DNA from: Micrasema longulum
Lineage: Eukaryota > Arthropoda > Insecta > Trichoptera > Brachycentridae
DNA: 64,000 nt
Assembly (NCBI GenBank): GCA_022494885.1
Contig: JAGVSM010003460.1
Coordinates: 204,095 to 268,094 of the forward strand
Direction: 5' to 3'
Within the stretch, counting starts at the first letter, position 1; each line of letters begins with the position of its first letter. The notes beneath the pieces are model-generated. The model was not told the DNA's origin. It was given only the letters and a program-made list of their open reading frames with translations, and searched no databases. A program made the position numbers and the translations under genes. Positions 10,228 through 21,928 of this stretch are shown piece by piece.

Positions 10228-11629
10228 TTCCTCCATCGTCAGTAAAAAAATACCACAGATAAGTCTATTTAAGAAATGTATAATTATTTCTCAATCTATA
10301 ATATATTCTACTTCTTCCAACTGTACATATTTATTTATTTATTTAATGCACAAAATACACAATTTTATCATAGAACACAATTATATTTTTTTATGTTCCG
10401 ACTTGTTAGAAAATTCCGTGTTAAGTTGGGACTCTTCTATATATAAATCAAAAACATTTATTAACATATTAAACAATTTATAAAACAATCAAAACCATGA
10501 ACAAAATAATAATAGAAAAATATAAATAATAAAATTTTATCCATGTCAAAAAATGGAATGCAGAAAAGTAATATAATAATACATGGCAGTATGTTATTGA
10601 TAATTTATAGTCATATTAACATTCAATTTGGTATTAATTGATGGTAAAAATAAATACAAAATAATACAATAAAGTTATACTTGTAATATATCTACATATA
10701 CGGTAGAATATGTTATTTGATAAACATAATAATAAAGTTAAAATATATATTTACAAATAATTATGCATCACTATTAAGTAAATTCAAAGATAATACCTAT
10801 ACATACTTACGTATATGGATAATAATGAAGACATCATGATATGATAGACTAATTAAATTTTCGACAAAAAATGCTTTTTCAGTACCGTTCAAGTGTAAAG
10901 AATTAATTGATTTTTCATCATAATTATTAGATAAAGCAATTGCACACTGGTTGGTGCACAGTTTTTTTTATTTAAACTTCTTAAGCCTTTTAAATAGCCT
11001 CACCCTCGTTGCATATAGCCATTTTTGCACATGGTTAGCCAAGGAATGTTTATGCAAAACAAACTTAAATTATGTATTCATTTTTGTGATGGCGCGCAGA
11101 TGAGGACTAATCACGAGATAAGCATTTGAATTGTAAAGGCAATTGATGCAATAAACAAATGAAGGACATATAATGCCGAAGACTATCCAACTGGAACAGA
11201 ACGTCTGCTGACGTCTGTAAATAGTCCAATTTTTTAATGAGTTTTCTGTGGTTTCCTTTTTATTGAGCAAAAGCGAAGAAGTTTCTTTACAAAACCACAG
11301 CCGGTTATCCCGCAAGATCCTCACACAAAAAAAAAATTGCAGTTAGAAGGAACATATATTTTGCCGCAAATATAGGCCTTGTACATAACACGTATGGGGA
11401 AAATAGTAATCTACTTTAAAAAAGGCGAGAAGGAAAAAGCCACATGAAGCAACTTTGCTGAAGAGTTTTTTTTTATAATTAATAAAAAAAATTCACACAA
11501 ACGTATTATTTTGGCTTGATTTCTACATTATTGAAATGAAAATACCAGATTTCTTAATAATCGAAAATAGGAAAACTTCAATTGGCTCTCCTTTAAATAT
11601 GCTACATGTCGTTTGGTATTTTTTTCCTT
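10228..11629. other. AT-rich stretch, no gene seen
   Basis: A (TATT)n tract at 10330-10346 looks like the 3' tail of a minus-strand LINE, but no protein remains beside it. A frame of 84 codons at 11324-11070 (minus) is less AT-rich and has no recognisable motif, so I do not call it a gene. A stretch of more than 300 bp from 10440 to 10900 is almost pure A/T. Confidence 0.4.
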
Positions 11630-11842
11630 TCAAGCGTCGATATGGGTTAATTTTAGGTTTATTTTTTTTTTATTGTATATTAGGTAACCAAAACTAAGTT
11701 TCACTGCTATTTCTTGAACGGTTATCATTAAAAATTTCATATTGTATATTAGGTAACCAAAACTAAGTTTCACGGCTATTTCTTCAACAGTTATTATTGG
11801 ATTTTGTTTCACCAGGGTTATAAAGACATTCTTATCGACCAA
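11630..11842 (-). pseudogene. Possible mariner-like transposase helix-turn-helix relic with internal duplication
   Basis: The minus strand has a 70-codon frame containing 'LVKQNPIITVEEIAVKLSFG'. This resembles the helix-turn-helix segment of mariner/SETMAR-type transposases (typically an NP-x-(I/L)T-x-x-E-(I/L)A pattern). A 69-bp unit is tandemly repeated (starts at 11672 and 11741), so the peptide repeats ITV(E/Q)EIAVKLSFGYLIYN exactly in frame (23 codons). No catalytic D,D34D region is visible downstream. The family assignment is tentative and the duplication is plain. Confidence 0.35.
11672..11805. repeat. 69-bp tandem duplication
   Basis: Two copies of a unit beginning 'attgtatattaggtaacca' and continuing 'aaactaagtttcac.gctat' and 'ttctt.aac.gttat', with only a few differences between copies. 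Confidence 0.85.
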
Positions 11843-12050
11843 TATACAATAGATATTTCAGAAAGGAGCTGATCTTTTTAGTTGTAGTTTCAAATGGAAT
11901 AACTCACCTCTCTTTTGTTTTCAATTCTTGAGATTGGTGTGCGGAAACACTAAAATCGCCTTGTTTATTTATTTCGGTTCTCAGCAGCTGTTTTCAACTA
12001 GCTATTTCATTTATGATGCGTAGTTCATTCCTTGTTTAATTTGATTTAGG

Positions 12051-13247
12051 TAGAGGAATGTACCCATATTTCAGATACCGTTTTGTTTTTATGAAGTCGA
12101 ATTAAAAATATGAAATTAATCATCTCCGATTTGGTGTTACTAGCTACTTCTTTAAATATTGAATTGATTGAAAAAAATTGCATACCAATCGCAATGGAAA
12201 AAAATACACTTAAAAATAATATTTCCAAACTTTACTATTTTTGAGGTGAGAAAAATAGGGTATATATTTTAGATACAGTGGGTGCCTAATTTTCGATACA
12301 ATGGACAAGGTAAAAAAAACAGCCAATGAGATAAACATTATTAAAAACATTTTTTCAGACATTCTGAGTACATAAATTTTTGATTTCTTGTTAAATCCTG
12401 TACATTTTTTGAGACCTTACTTTAAACATTTACTGCACTTAGCCCAATCTTTCTCACTTGTAAATTCATAATATAATTCTAAGCTCACCATATACTCAAG
12501 ATTTTTTCAATCTCACAATGATTCATTATACAGAAAGGGCTTTAAATTTGAACAACTTGAAAAGCTTGATTGAAATCGGATATCCGAAATTTAGACCGGT
12601 TGTGTATCCGAAAATAGGAGACTACCAAAAATATTTTCCAGCTTGCATGTCAACATAATCTCGTAAACTTTGATGAATAATCGACTTGACATAGCAAATT
12701 GACTATGATACCATTATATTCAACCATAATATAGTAAAATACTTATGTTAACCACTTGCTTTTTGACTCTGCTCGAAACTGACATCGTCAAAAACGAGAT
12801 TTTAGTACAAAAACTATTAATATTTTTACCCCTGACGTGCAGCTTTAATGCTAACGGTGACAACATGGATACAATTAGGTGGCCACAGTTTTAATCGACA
12901 ATGGTTGTTAACTGAGCCATCTAGGGCTCCGATTACAATGGGAAGTTAACATTTATCTTAAATTTTATCTACAAAGTAAAATTAAGTTTTCTGTATGAAA
13001 AGTATATTATGCATACAATTTTTTCATCTCAATATGTTTGATTATAGGTTACCAAGGAAAATACTTTGAATTTTTATCCAAATATACTTTTTTTGTACCC
13101 AAATATCGGTTTTTTTTAAAATAGAAAGTCGAAAATAACTTTATTAACTTTAAATTGTAATCGGAACCCAGGTGATAGGATAGTTTAAGTGTTATCGCGC
13201 TATCTGATTTTATGACACTATACGAAATATGGGTACTTTCTCCTACT
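12051..13247. repeat. Cluster of related motifs, possible degraded DNA transposon
   Basis: A motif of the form GTACCCATATTTCxGATAC recurs: 12051-12078, 12249-12276 (weaker), 12282-12300, 12578-12597, 12604-12622, 13095-13110 and, inverted, 13220-13247 ('tacgaaatatgggtactttc'). The outermost copies are inverted and resemble termini about 1.2 kb apart ('aggaatgtacccatatttc' against its complement). A separate inverted-repeat element sits inside at 12922-13174. No transposase frame is present. Confidence 0.4.
12922..13174. mobile_element. Small inverted-repeat element (MITE-like)
   Basis: The left end TAGGGCTCCGATTACAATGG with 'aagttaac' is matched in inverted form by 'ttaactttaaattgtaatcg' and 'gaacccagg' at 13144-13172. 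The arms are about 29 bp with few mismatches and the interior is AT-rich. I see no other copy in the window. Confidence 0.6.
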
Positions 13248-13604
13248 CTCGGTTGGGTCGTTTTTCATGGTTTGCGCCCTTATACCGTTTCTTATAAAAT
13301 TAGTAGTCGTCGGATTATATGCATTTAAATAATTACGTAAACGCATGTAATGTGCTTTTTGTCGTGCTATTGCACATAATAGCAAATTTTATTTTATGGC
13401 ACACGTCTTATTTTGAAAGGTATATAATATATTATTAGTTCTATAATAAAACGTAACATTTAAAAATTTCTTTATAACTGAAGAATTTCTGTAAACTCTT
13501 TATGGGTTAAATAAAACAGATATTTGAACCCATTTTAATAAAAATAAAAACCCGGAGCTATTAAAAACCGAGAGACAAGAACGACAGAAATAATTATTTT
13601 GCGT
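13248..13604. other. No gene seen
   Basis: AT-rich, with no shared repeat or coding stretch. Confidence 0.45.
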
Positions 13605-13752
13605 AATACTTCCCTGTCCCTTACTGACACCTAAAGTGAAAGACTGATCACCTACACTTTAAGCGACAGATAATCGAGATGCGCTGTAATTGAGATACCA
13701 ATTTAGTGCCCTATGCACCCTCAAGTGAGAACAGGAGTAAGACGATGATAAC
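13605..13752 (+). mobile_element. SN1 SINE, 3' half
   Basis: 'gaaagactgatcaccta', 'cgagatgcgctgtaattgag', 'taccaatttagtgccctatg' and 'caccctcaagtg' match the SN1 3' region. The tRNA head is missing. Confidence 0.65.
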
Positions 13753-13922
13753 TTACCATTTAATATAAACAATAAAAAAATGACCATTCCTCAATTTTAA
13801 GTTTAAGATTTGATTTGCGTATTTGGTGCCTATCTTGACATTTTACTATGCACATTTTCATGCATATTTTATCATTTTGATATGGTGTATAACCCAACAT
13901 TCAGATATTACTATATTTTTGA

Positions 13923-14020
13923 AGTCGGCCTGGTGGTGTAATGGTCAGCACGTTTATCTTCCATGCAAGAGGTTTTAGGGTCGATTTCCAGTATTGTTGA
14001 CATTTCGAGTATTGTTTATT
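13923..14020 (+). mobile_element. SN1 SINE, tRNA head only
   Basis: 'gtcggcctggtggtgtaatg', 'gtcagcacg', 'ccatgcaagaggttt' and 'gggtcgatttcc' are the SN1 tRNA-like head, with A box and B box discernible. It stops soon after 'gttgacattt'. Confidence 0.7.
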
Positions 14021-14188
14021 TGCGTACCGAATTTATATTTTAGCGGATGTTTTAATAGTTTATACAAAAAAATTACCTTAATCAATGTGGCTAAAAGTCG
14101 CAATTGTAATCGAGCAAAAAATGACAATAGTAACATGATACGATTAACATCTTTGAGATATTATTGATGTGATGCTTTGAAATTTTGT

Positions 14189-14398
14189 TTCGGTTTCGCG
14201 GTGCAGTGGTCAGCGCGTTCGCCTACTATGCAATTGGTCTGGGGTTTGATTCCTGGCATTACTGACATGACATATTTATTTTAAAACGTGTTTTTACACT
14301 AGCATATTTTATATTCTCTGAACTGGTACCTGAAGTACGAATGCATGTACGAATGCAGTGCCCTATTCACCAATTAGGTGCAAAAAAGGAATTATGAA
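14189..14398 (+). mobile_element. SN1 SINE copy, internally shortened
   Basis: Head 'cggtgcagtggtcagcgcg', B box 'ggtttgattcc', then 'gtgtttttacactag', 'actggtacctgaag' and the 3' end 'gcagtgccctattcaccaat' with 'taggtgc'. The middle block ('gactgatcacctta' to 'gatacgctgcg') is missing compared with 32139-32410. Confidence 0.75.
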
Positions 14399-17225
14399 AT
14401 GCAGTTATTTATATTTCTCTGTATACTCATATCCTTTATTTTATTATGTCTGTCTGTAAAATTCGAAAATCATTTCGAGTTTCTTGTCAGAACACTTCAC
14501 TGATTTTTCATCCTTGGAACGTTTAAGTTAAAGTACTTTTAATTAAAATTTGGTACTAGCATTAACGAAATTATCCGTTATTCAAATAACAAGCCAGGCA
14601 GAAAACTATATTATTCGCTTTGTCCAAAAGTAATTAAATGGCGGTAAATTCAATTAAAACGTGTAGAGTTGTCGTATAAAAGTAGAATGATATTGTTTTA
14701 ACTAATTAACTTGGAGCGCGAACAAAAACTTCATTATTTTTTATTTTCCGGATCCGTCGAGTATTGAAACTTGTAATGTAAGTATATTTATATAATTTGA
14801 TAAAAAAACATTGAAATTTTCTCGACAAGGCTTTAATGGTCTGGGCATTCTAAAATAATAAAAAAAAAGTTTTTACACTACCAGAAAAGTGACTGTTTTA
14901 TAATTATTGCTTTGTAAACTTACTACTAAAATTTATTGACTCAATTCACACATTCAAAAGAATCACTATTTATATATATTTTTTATGCATTAAACGCCCA
15001 GAGGGGTTTAACAGAGGGGTTAACAAAATGAGAACAATTTTTTTTTGTTTATTTTTCTATAAGTACATAAAAATATAATTACAAAAATACACTTAAGAAA
15101 TATACATCTTAAAATTAAGCAATAACATAAATTGGAAAAAATGCCCACAAAACTTTAGCGTCTGAGCGTAGGCTATTCCCTTTTTAATTACTAAAAAGTT
15201 TATAGCATATAAATATAAATATCGAAAAAAAGGTGACAGTTATACCTCTCTCACGTTAGTGACATTTAAATGGAATAATTAAATTGAGATGAACTTTTAA
15301 AGAATAAAAAAAAAACGAATTTATAATGTTCGTATTGTAGTTTAACATGAAACATTAAAAAGTGATTGCTTTATATTAATTGTGTATTGAATATAGAAAT
15401 TGTCAGTTTACTCATGAAATTGCAAATACAAAAAATTCGATGTTCAAATCGAGTTATGCTATTATTAATACAGTGCATTATAATATTGACATCAAGTTAT
15501 AAAAAGAAAACGTATTAAAATTCCAAAAAATATGTTGAATTTTTTAAACGTCATGGTCATAGGGATTTTACGTACATTTTACAGTGATAAAATACAGGCA
15601 AGCAAACAGTATTTTTTTTAAAGTAAGAAGATAATATATACATATAAACAAAAACAATTGAAATAGAAAATTTAAAATTATAAAATAATTATCAAGATGG
15701 TGCTAATATAAGAAAAACAAAACAGAAAGAAAAAAAAACAATTAATGATTTTTATAAAATGAACGCATTAATTATATTTTTTTATTTAACGGTTTATAAA
15801 ATGAATTAATATTTTAATGGTTAAAAATAAAACTTTGAACAAAAGTTAGTTTTTTTTTTTTATTTGAACTTTGTTTAATGTACAACAATATACACCTTTT
15901 TAAATCTGTCTTGATAAATAATTGAATTGAATTATCTTTTTAAAAATGTTTTCAAAAGTTTAATCGTTACTCACTTAATAAAATACGAATGCTGACAGAG
16001 GATTAATACCTTCGTTCATAAAAAAAGATCGTATTTTGTGTCGCTGTATGGAGTGTGAATAAGTAATAAGTCTTTAGAAAAGTCAGCCCTAAGTGTGAAG
16101 GTATTTATGAGGAAATTCTTAATGCTCGTCACGTAAACAGTTTCCTTGAACTTTTAAAGCTCTTGATGCATATTAAACATTGAAAATACACCTTTAAGCT
16201 TTGGAAAAACTGTCAATTTGTCATATTGATAAATAACGTTTTTTGCCGTTAAAAGGGAATCACAAATCTTTGAAAATTTTTCGTATATAACGCCTTATAA
16301 ATCCATGAAATTTCTTCAACATTTTTGTAAATGTTGAAGAAATTTCAAAATAGATGAAGAGTTTCTTCATTAATGTAAGATTGAGTTTTAGACCTTTACA
16401 GAATTTTTAACTTAACATTGGCAGGTTTAAGTTTTCACTTAACGAAATATTTAGAATAAACTCTGAGGATGTTTGATATCTACAGATTTAAGTATGCAAT
16501 ATTGATAATATTAATGTTTTCAATTTTTTGCCCATGTTTAATTAAACAAACCTTCTCTGAAAAGATTTGTTAAAAGTAAAAAAAGCACAAAAAAAATTTT
16601 TTGAGAGGAGACTCCGTCAAATAATTCGACCTAAATGGTAACGACGAAAAATATATTTTAATTGAAAAAACCTTTCCTACTTGTGGTTTTAATTATTATT
16701 TTTTGAGTAATTCAAAACTTTGCAGTAAATCACTGTTTTTACTCCTAAGAAGTGACAGTTGATAAAAAAGTTAATGCCGAATCAGAGGTCGCCTAATACA
16801 ACTGCTTGTTTGAAAATATTTGAACTTACTGAAAACATTACTGTGTTATTTATCGTTTAGTTATCAAGCCAATTGAATAAATAGTTATTCTTTTGTTTTC
16901 ATTGACGTTTTGTTTTTTACAACAAAGGCAATTATAAGAATTGCTATGGAGTTCTATTATATCGGTACATAATTAATTGGATTTATTTGATATGAAACCG
17001 TTGTTGTAGAGATAAACGGCAAAAGTACAGTGAAAACTATTTCAATAATAATAATATTAATTATGGATAACTTATAAAGCGTCATTTTCGTAATATAATA
17101 CCTCAAGGGCGCTTTACGAAGTGATTATATAAATATATAAATTTAATTTTAGCTTTAACTTTTTAATTTAAGAAAAATAATGTACTTTTTTATACTACTT
17201 TTCCACCACATGCTAAGAATTTATT
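14399..17225. other. Long AT-rich stretch, no gene seen
   Basis: Nearly 2.8 kb with long A and T runs. A perfect hairpin lies at 16307-16346. The word 'cgcccagaggggtttaac' near 14995 resembles a LINE 3' UTR but has no protein beside it. I found no shared repeat or coding stretch that I can support. Confidence 0.4.
16307..16346. repeat. Perfect 18-bp hairpin
   Basis: GAAATTTCTTCAACATTT is followed by ttgt and then its exact reverse complement. No second copy of the hairpin is seen. Confidence 0.8.
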
Positions 17226-18140
17226 CAAATGATTTAGAGAACAAGTGAGTTTTAAGTTTCTTCCGAAACATTACTTCACTCTCGCAGTTTCTGCTGAGAG
17301 AGCATTCCATGCCGTAGGGCCTGCGACCGCAAATGCACGTTCGCCGAATTTAGTGCGCTGTTTGCGTAGAGGTATAATAACTTTTCCTTTCGACGTAGAT
17401 GTAGCTGATCTAAGCGTAAGACGTCTGTCAGCTAGTTCATCTGGAATGCAGAGTTCCCTTAGATATTCTGGAGCAGAGTTGTGCAGTGACTTATACATAA
17501 GCCAACAGAGTTTGTATTCCACCCTCTGTGGAAAACGTAGCCAGTGCAATTCCCGAAGTAGTGGAGTGATATGACTGAATTTAGAGATTCCAAAAATAAG
17601 TCTCGCTGCGGCATTTAATACAGCCTGTAGGCGAGTCATTTTATTCATCGGTAGACCTGCGTAGATACCATTACAATAATCGACTCTAGACACTACAAAC
17701 GCATTTATTAATTGACGGGCGGCATCAACTGGCAAATTTTTGCGTATGTATTTAATCTGTCTCAGCTGGTAAAAGCATGAACTTATTGTTTTACTAATTT
17801 GAGCGTCAAGAGAAAGGTATTAAGGATGACTCCCAGTAGTTTAACGGTGAGTAAAGCGGTACTCCTCACATCGGGTAGTGCCGTATCCTGAATCTAATTC
17901 TGTCGTCTGGCTGAAGCCATCTATAGTTGTTCCGTTTTAGATGGATTAAGTGTTAGTCTATTTTCAGCCATCCAGTTTCCTATTTTCTCAATGCATCCAT
18001 TAATCAAATCAACAATCACATTTCTCTCGCTCGGTTTACAATAAAATAAATCTGTGTACCATCTGCATAGCAGTGAGACCACAATCCACATTCTTTGATA
18101 ATATTCTCTATATCTTTGGTGTACAGGAGATAGAGGAGTA
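17226..18140 (-). pseudogene. CR1/L2-like LINE fragment: RT from YADD box to C-terminus
   Basis: Read from 18140 leftwards, the minus strand begins at 'LLYLLYTKDIENII' and 'HCYADGTQIYF', which is the RT catalytic box with the second aspartate replaced by glycine. It continues 'IGNWMAENRLTLNPSKTE', then needs frame changes near 17880-17740. It is then open over 154 codons (17735-17271): 'VVSRVDYCNGIYAGLP', 'LQAVLNAAARLIFG', 'ITPLLRELHWL', 'AVAGPTAWNAL'. After one more shift it ends 'FRKKLKTHLFSKSFE' and a stop near 17226. The order and wording are typical of CR1/L2-type RT C-termini. It is 5'-truncated at 18140 and inactive. It is less AT-rich than its neighbours. Confidence 0.85.
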
Positions 18141-18240
18141 TAATAATATTGAATAAGAACAAAGGTTTTTAAATCAGCTTATTTAAAGTTTATTTACTTA
18201 TTATTATTGTTTTACTAAAAATAAAAGTGTTAAAAAATAA

Positions 18241-18430
18241 ACCGGTCCCGTGGCTAGTATCGCGAACTCACTGATTAGAAGTTCGAGGTTCAAACTCCAC
18301 TCTACACAACCTGGTTCATATTTTCTCGTTGTGAGTTATTTATCTACAACTCGTTGGAAGCTTGAGAATGGGTATCCTATGAGCTGAATGCCAGTAGCAA
18401 AATCAAACATTTTTTTAACCAAATATAATC
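18241..18430 (+). mobile_element. SN3 tRNA-derived SINE
   Basis: The head 'ccggtcccgtggctagta', 'actcactgattagaagttcg' and 'aggttcaaactcc' (B-box-like) is followed by 'gttgtgagttatttatctac' and 'aactcgttggaagc'. It shares this layout with 32683-32850. Confidence 0.65.
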
Positions 18431-19334
18431 GATAAATTTCATATCCGCTGTTTTCTGTAAAAAAATAAACACCATTAGCATTTTACAGCGGAAAAATAAA
18501 TAACCGCCTACTGCTAATGGTTTTATAAAAAAAACCCATTATAAATTTAAAGATTTCTCACAAAGCCTAGCGTGATATGTAAAATAGTTCACATTAACTA
18601 GATCCATTTAATAATCGTAATCCGAGATACCTTAATTTTTTGATTGATCGTTTTTTGAATGAGTAATTAATATCCATCAATGTTTCACAACTTTCGGCAC
18701 CAACGAAAATAACACATAATTTCATTTTGGTTTTATCTTGAATTTTTTTCTTCGACAACCAGCTCAGTACTGTTATTGGCTTAGAAGCGCAATAACAGTA
18801 CTGAGTTACGGCACTAAAAATATACTAAGTTACTTATTATTGTGATTTCACTTGGAACCAAACCTGAATTCATTGTACGTTACGTGAAGCAAGCGTTGTT
18901 GCTTTTACGCCATGGTTCAACTTGTAGGTATGTAGTTGTATAAATGAACATAAAAATATTTCCGCTAAAACAAGTTTTCTTTATTTTATTTTATAAATCA
19001 TCATGCTGAGTTTTATAATTAAAACATTATTCACAGATACGAGTATATAACAATGTCGAGTTAACTAATAAAATTTATTTACATAGACATATTAGGTTTA
19101 CTTTTTACATCTAAAAAAAAGAGGTACAAGGACTTACATTGTTATTTTAATAAAACCTATTAAAGGAAAACTCAGAAGATCAGTGCTTCAAATATTAATT
19201 TTACTAAAAAAAATATTTCGGTTACATAATAGAATAATAGTGTGGTGAAATTTTTATAATGTTTTTTTTTTAATTAGAATTTTATTAATTGGTGTTTTTT
19301 TCAATATCCTTTATTTCTATAGGGAGACTCTTTA
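18431..19334. other. No gene seen; one hairpin
   Basis: AT-rich. It holds the hairpin at 18763-18805 and no coding stretch. Confidence 0.45.
18763..18805. repeat. Perfect 16-bp hairpin
   Basis: CTCAGTACTGTTATTG and its exact reverse complement are separated by 11 bases. Confidence 0.8.
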
Positions 19335-19560
19335 TTTTTTTAAAGGAATTGCCCACTAAGCCTTTAAAGGTTTATCAGCAGGTAGGAAAGAGGGGATATG
19401 GAAGGAGTTAATGAAATATACACCACAACATCTAGACTAATTGAGAAAAAATCTTTCATGGATTTTTCTCCTGCAACTGGCAGGAATTGAGCCCGCGACG
19501 CCAGTTTCACAGTCGGCCGTCTCACCAACTGCGCTACGGCGCCTGTCAAAGTTTTTACTA
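19335..19560 (-). mobile_element. SN2 tRNA-derived SINE
   Basis: Minus strand: 'ggcgccgtagcgcagttgg', 'gacggccgactgtgaaac', 'tggcgtcgcgggctcaattc', 'tgccagttgcagg', then 'atccatgaaagatttttt' and 'aaggcttagtgggcaattcc' with a short A tail. The B box reads GGCTCAATTCC. It is a good copy of the family at 8612 and 28150. Confidence 0.82.
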
Positions 19561-19561
19561 T

Positions 19562-19763
19562 CATCATTGCCTTTCCGCACCTAATGGTGCATAAGGCACT
19601 GCATTGGTATTTTTGTTACATGAGGGTAAGATGATCAGTCTCACGCTTCAGGTACTAGTCCAGGGACTATGAAATTTTTTTTTAGTTTAAAAACACCCCT
19701 TTTAATTTATATTTCATATCAACCATGCCAGGAGTCGAACCCGAGACCTATGCATGGTAGGAA
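19562..19763 (-). mobile_element. SN1 SINE copy
   Basis: Abuts the SN2 head. The 3' end 'cctttccgcacctaatggtg' and 'cataaggcactgcattgg' is followed by 'ttacatgagggtaagatgat' and 'cttcaggtactagtcc'. The head follows ('gccaggagtcgaacccgaga', 'atgcatggtagg') and is cut short at the outer end. Confidence 0.8.
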
Positions 19764-19981
19764 AAAAAATTTTATACGTAAATATGTATGCAATTTTAAC
19801 ACAATTAATTAGTATTGCATTTAAGTAATTTAAAGTTTATATTAAAATTAATAATAAAATTAACAACGTTGATCTTTACAGCAAAGTATAAAAGCAAACA
19901 ACAGTACCTAGATAGATAATTTAATAAATAATGAAAAATAGTGGAAATTGGAATCGATTCATCTTGTTAAATTTTACGAGC
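19764..19981. other. No gene seen
   Basis: AT-rich linker. Confidence 0.4.
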
Positions 19982-20322
19982 AGGCCAATTTATATGGGTG
20001 CAAAGGTTTTCACGGTCACTATCATAAAAAAATTCTTTTTTGGGTGATACCGTGTGTGTTGGATTTGTTCCGACGTTTCAGCTACCATTACAGGAGCCAT
20101 CTTTAGAGTAAACTGTGTGTTTTGTAGATTTTATGTACTAGTAATTTGGTTAAAAAACATGATTCCCAGCACTACATATTACAAGCATTAATAGAAATGT
20201 GTCTAATGCAGACTGCGACACGGTAAAAATTACTAGTACATAAACACATACTTTTTTCTCCAAACAACAAATCCAACACGCACGGTATCATCCAAAAATG
20301 AAACATATTGAGGCCAATTTAT
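19982..20322. mobile_element. Inverted-repeat element flanked by 12-bp direct repeats
   Basis: The direct repeat AGGCCAATTTAT lies at 19982-19993 and 20311-20322. Between them 'tgggtgataccgtgtgtgtt', 'ggatttgttcc' and 'tgtactagtaatt' on the left are mirrored on the right by 'aattactagtacataaacac', 'aaatccaacacgcacggtat' and 'catccaaaaatg'. The left arm also carries 'cgacgtttcagctaccatt', deleted from the right arm. No frame is present. Flanking repeats of 12 bp are long for a DNA transposon. Confidence 0.6.
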
Positions 20323-20694
20323 TCTTACTCAAACAAGTTTTAAATGATTTTTTAGGTACCAGTATTTTTAAACCATGTAATTAGAATCCACTATACTAAA
20401 GATGTCGGTGACGCCTTATAACCAAAGATGGTCTCTGATGGAAAATACTACATTTAAGCACTGAAACATTTTACTTAGAATGACGATTGAAATGCAGTTC
20501 TATAAAATATTTTAAAAAAAAGAGAATATGTACTCATAAACAGTAGAGAAAATGGTAAGAGGCTTAACTGTAAATATTATAATGCGATTATAATTCGGAA
20601 GCGTTGTAAAACTTTCACATCACAACGCATAAGTACGCAAATACGAGGAAAATTTTGTAATTAGATTACATTTATATTTAAATCAACAATATAT
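20323..20694. other. No gene seen
   Basis: AT-rich, with no shared repeat. Confidence 0.4.
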
Positions 20695-21840
20695 TGAATG
20701 TGTTCAAATCTCAATGGACAAATGCTAAATTTTACCTTATATTATTTTGGCATTTTGAGTCCTCTATGGAAAATTATTTATATTGCTTTCTGGATTTGAG
20801 TAAAGCGTTTGACCGCGTTAATTATATAATATTATGAAATAAAATGGAGAAGAGAGGAATTCCATCTTGTATTATTAATACTCTGGCAACTTGGCACACA
20901 CAACAGGAAACTATTGTAAAATGGAGGGATGCTACATCTTCACCTTTTTACTTTAAATGTGGAGTCCGATAAGGAGGCTGTCTGTCTCCAGCGCTTTTTA
21001 ATGTAAATATGGATGATCTTACCGTGCTCTTCAATTCAATCAAAGTTGGATGTCATGTTAAAGGCATCTGCGCTAACAATATAAGTTATGCAGATGATTT
21101 GGTATTATTGACTCTATCTATTAATAGTATTTAATTGTTGCTCAACATTTGCGAAAAATATGCGATTGACCACGATATGATATACAATGCCAAAAAGTCT
21201 GCCGTACTTATATTTAAACATAAAAGGACATTTTCTGAATTCGTGTCCCAATCACCACCTATATTCCTGGACAACAACGGTTACTGCAAATGTCAAGTAT
21301 TTAGGGCGCACACTGACTGATGATTGTAAAGATGATTAGGGCATAGACAGACTGAGAAAAGCCATCAATGTCAGAGCCTCTATGCTAGTAAAACGCTTAT
21401 TTCAGTGCTGTGACGAAGTAAAAAAATCATCTTTACATCGTATTTGACGTCCATGTATACAGCGGGACTATGGAACAATTATACGCAAGCAGTATGGAAT
21501 AAATTAAGAGTCACATATAATAATTCATACAGACAATTATTCGGACTGCCTAGGCACTGCAGTGTCTCCGAAACGTTTACAGCTGGACGGGTAAACACCT
21601 TCGCTGCCCTACTTCGCCGAAGAGTCTGGAGCCTATGGGAACGCCTGAAAAGCTCTAATAACGCGCTTCTCCAAGCCATTGCAGGGTGGATCCATTCACC
21701 GTTGTTCGAGCTATGGCGGGATATGCTAAGACCACCATAAGTGTTTCACACATAAAATTGTGTTTTCATTTATGTTTATATAGTAGAATTGGCTCTGCAC
21801 TATGTAGCCATTTAACTGGAATAATAAAAAAAAAAAAATG
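20695..21840 (+). pseudogene. LINE fragment B: reverse transcriptase, 5'-truncated
   Basis: Conceptual reading with several stops and shifts: 'YCFLDLSKAFDRVNYII' (RT motif A) at about 20790, 'KCGVR*GGCLSPALFNVNMD' (motif B, with a stop in place of the usual Q) near 20955, and 'ISYADDLVLL' (motif C, aspartates intact) near 21085. Next come 'LLNICEKYAIDHDMIYNAKK' at 21135 and 'VKYLGRTLTDD'. The C-terminal stretch at 21444-21740 is open ('YTAGLWNNYTQAVWNKLRVT', 'FGLPRHCSVSETFTAGRVNT', 'LLRRRVWSLWERL'). The 3' UTR ends 'ggaataataaaaaaaaa' near 21838. The RQGGCLSP/LFNVNMDDL style marks a LINE lineage different from fragments A, C and the 49.8 kb element. Confidence 0.8.
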
Positions 21841-21928
21841 AAACACTTCCTTTTTTTAAATTTTACCTTGAAAGTTATTGATAAATATTAAAAGCGCAGT
21901 TATTTCCGACTAAATATAAATGAAATTG

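Noticed and set aside
17245..17574. Plus-strand frame of 109 codons
   Set aside because: It is the antisense shadow of the CR1/L2-like RT C-terminus read on the minus strand.
19480..19553. tRNA gene on the minus strand
   Set aside because: The B box and tRNA-like head are good, but the same head with the same 150-bp body occurs at 8612 and 28150, so it is a SINE promoter region and not a tRNA gene.
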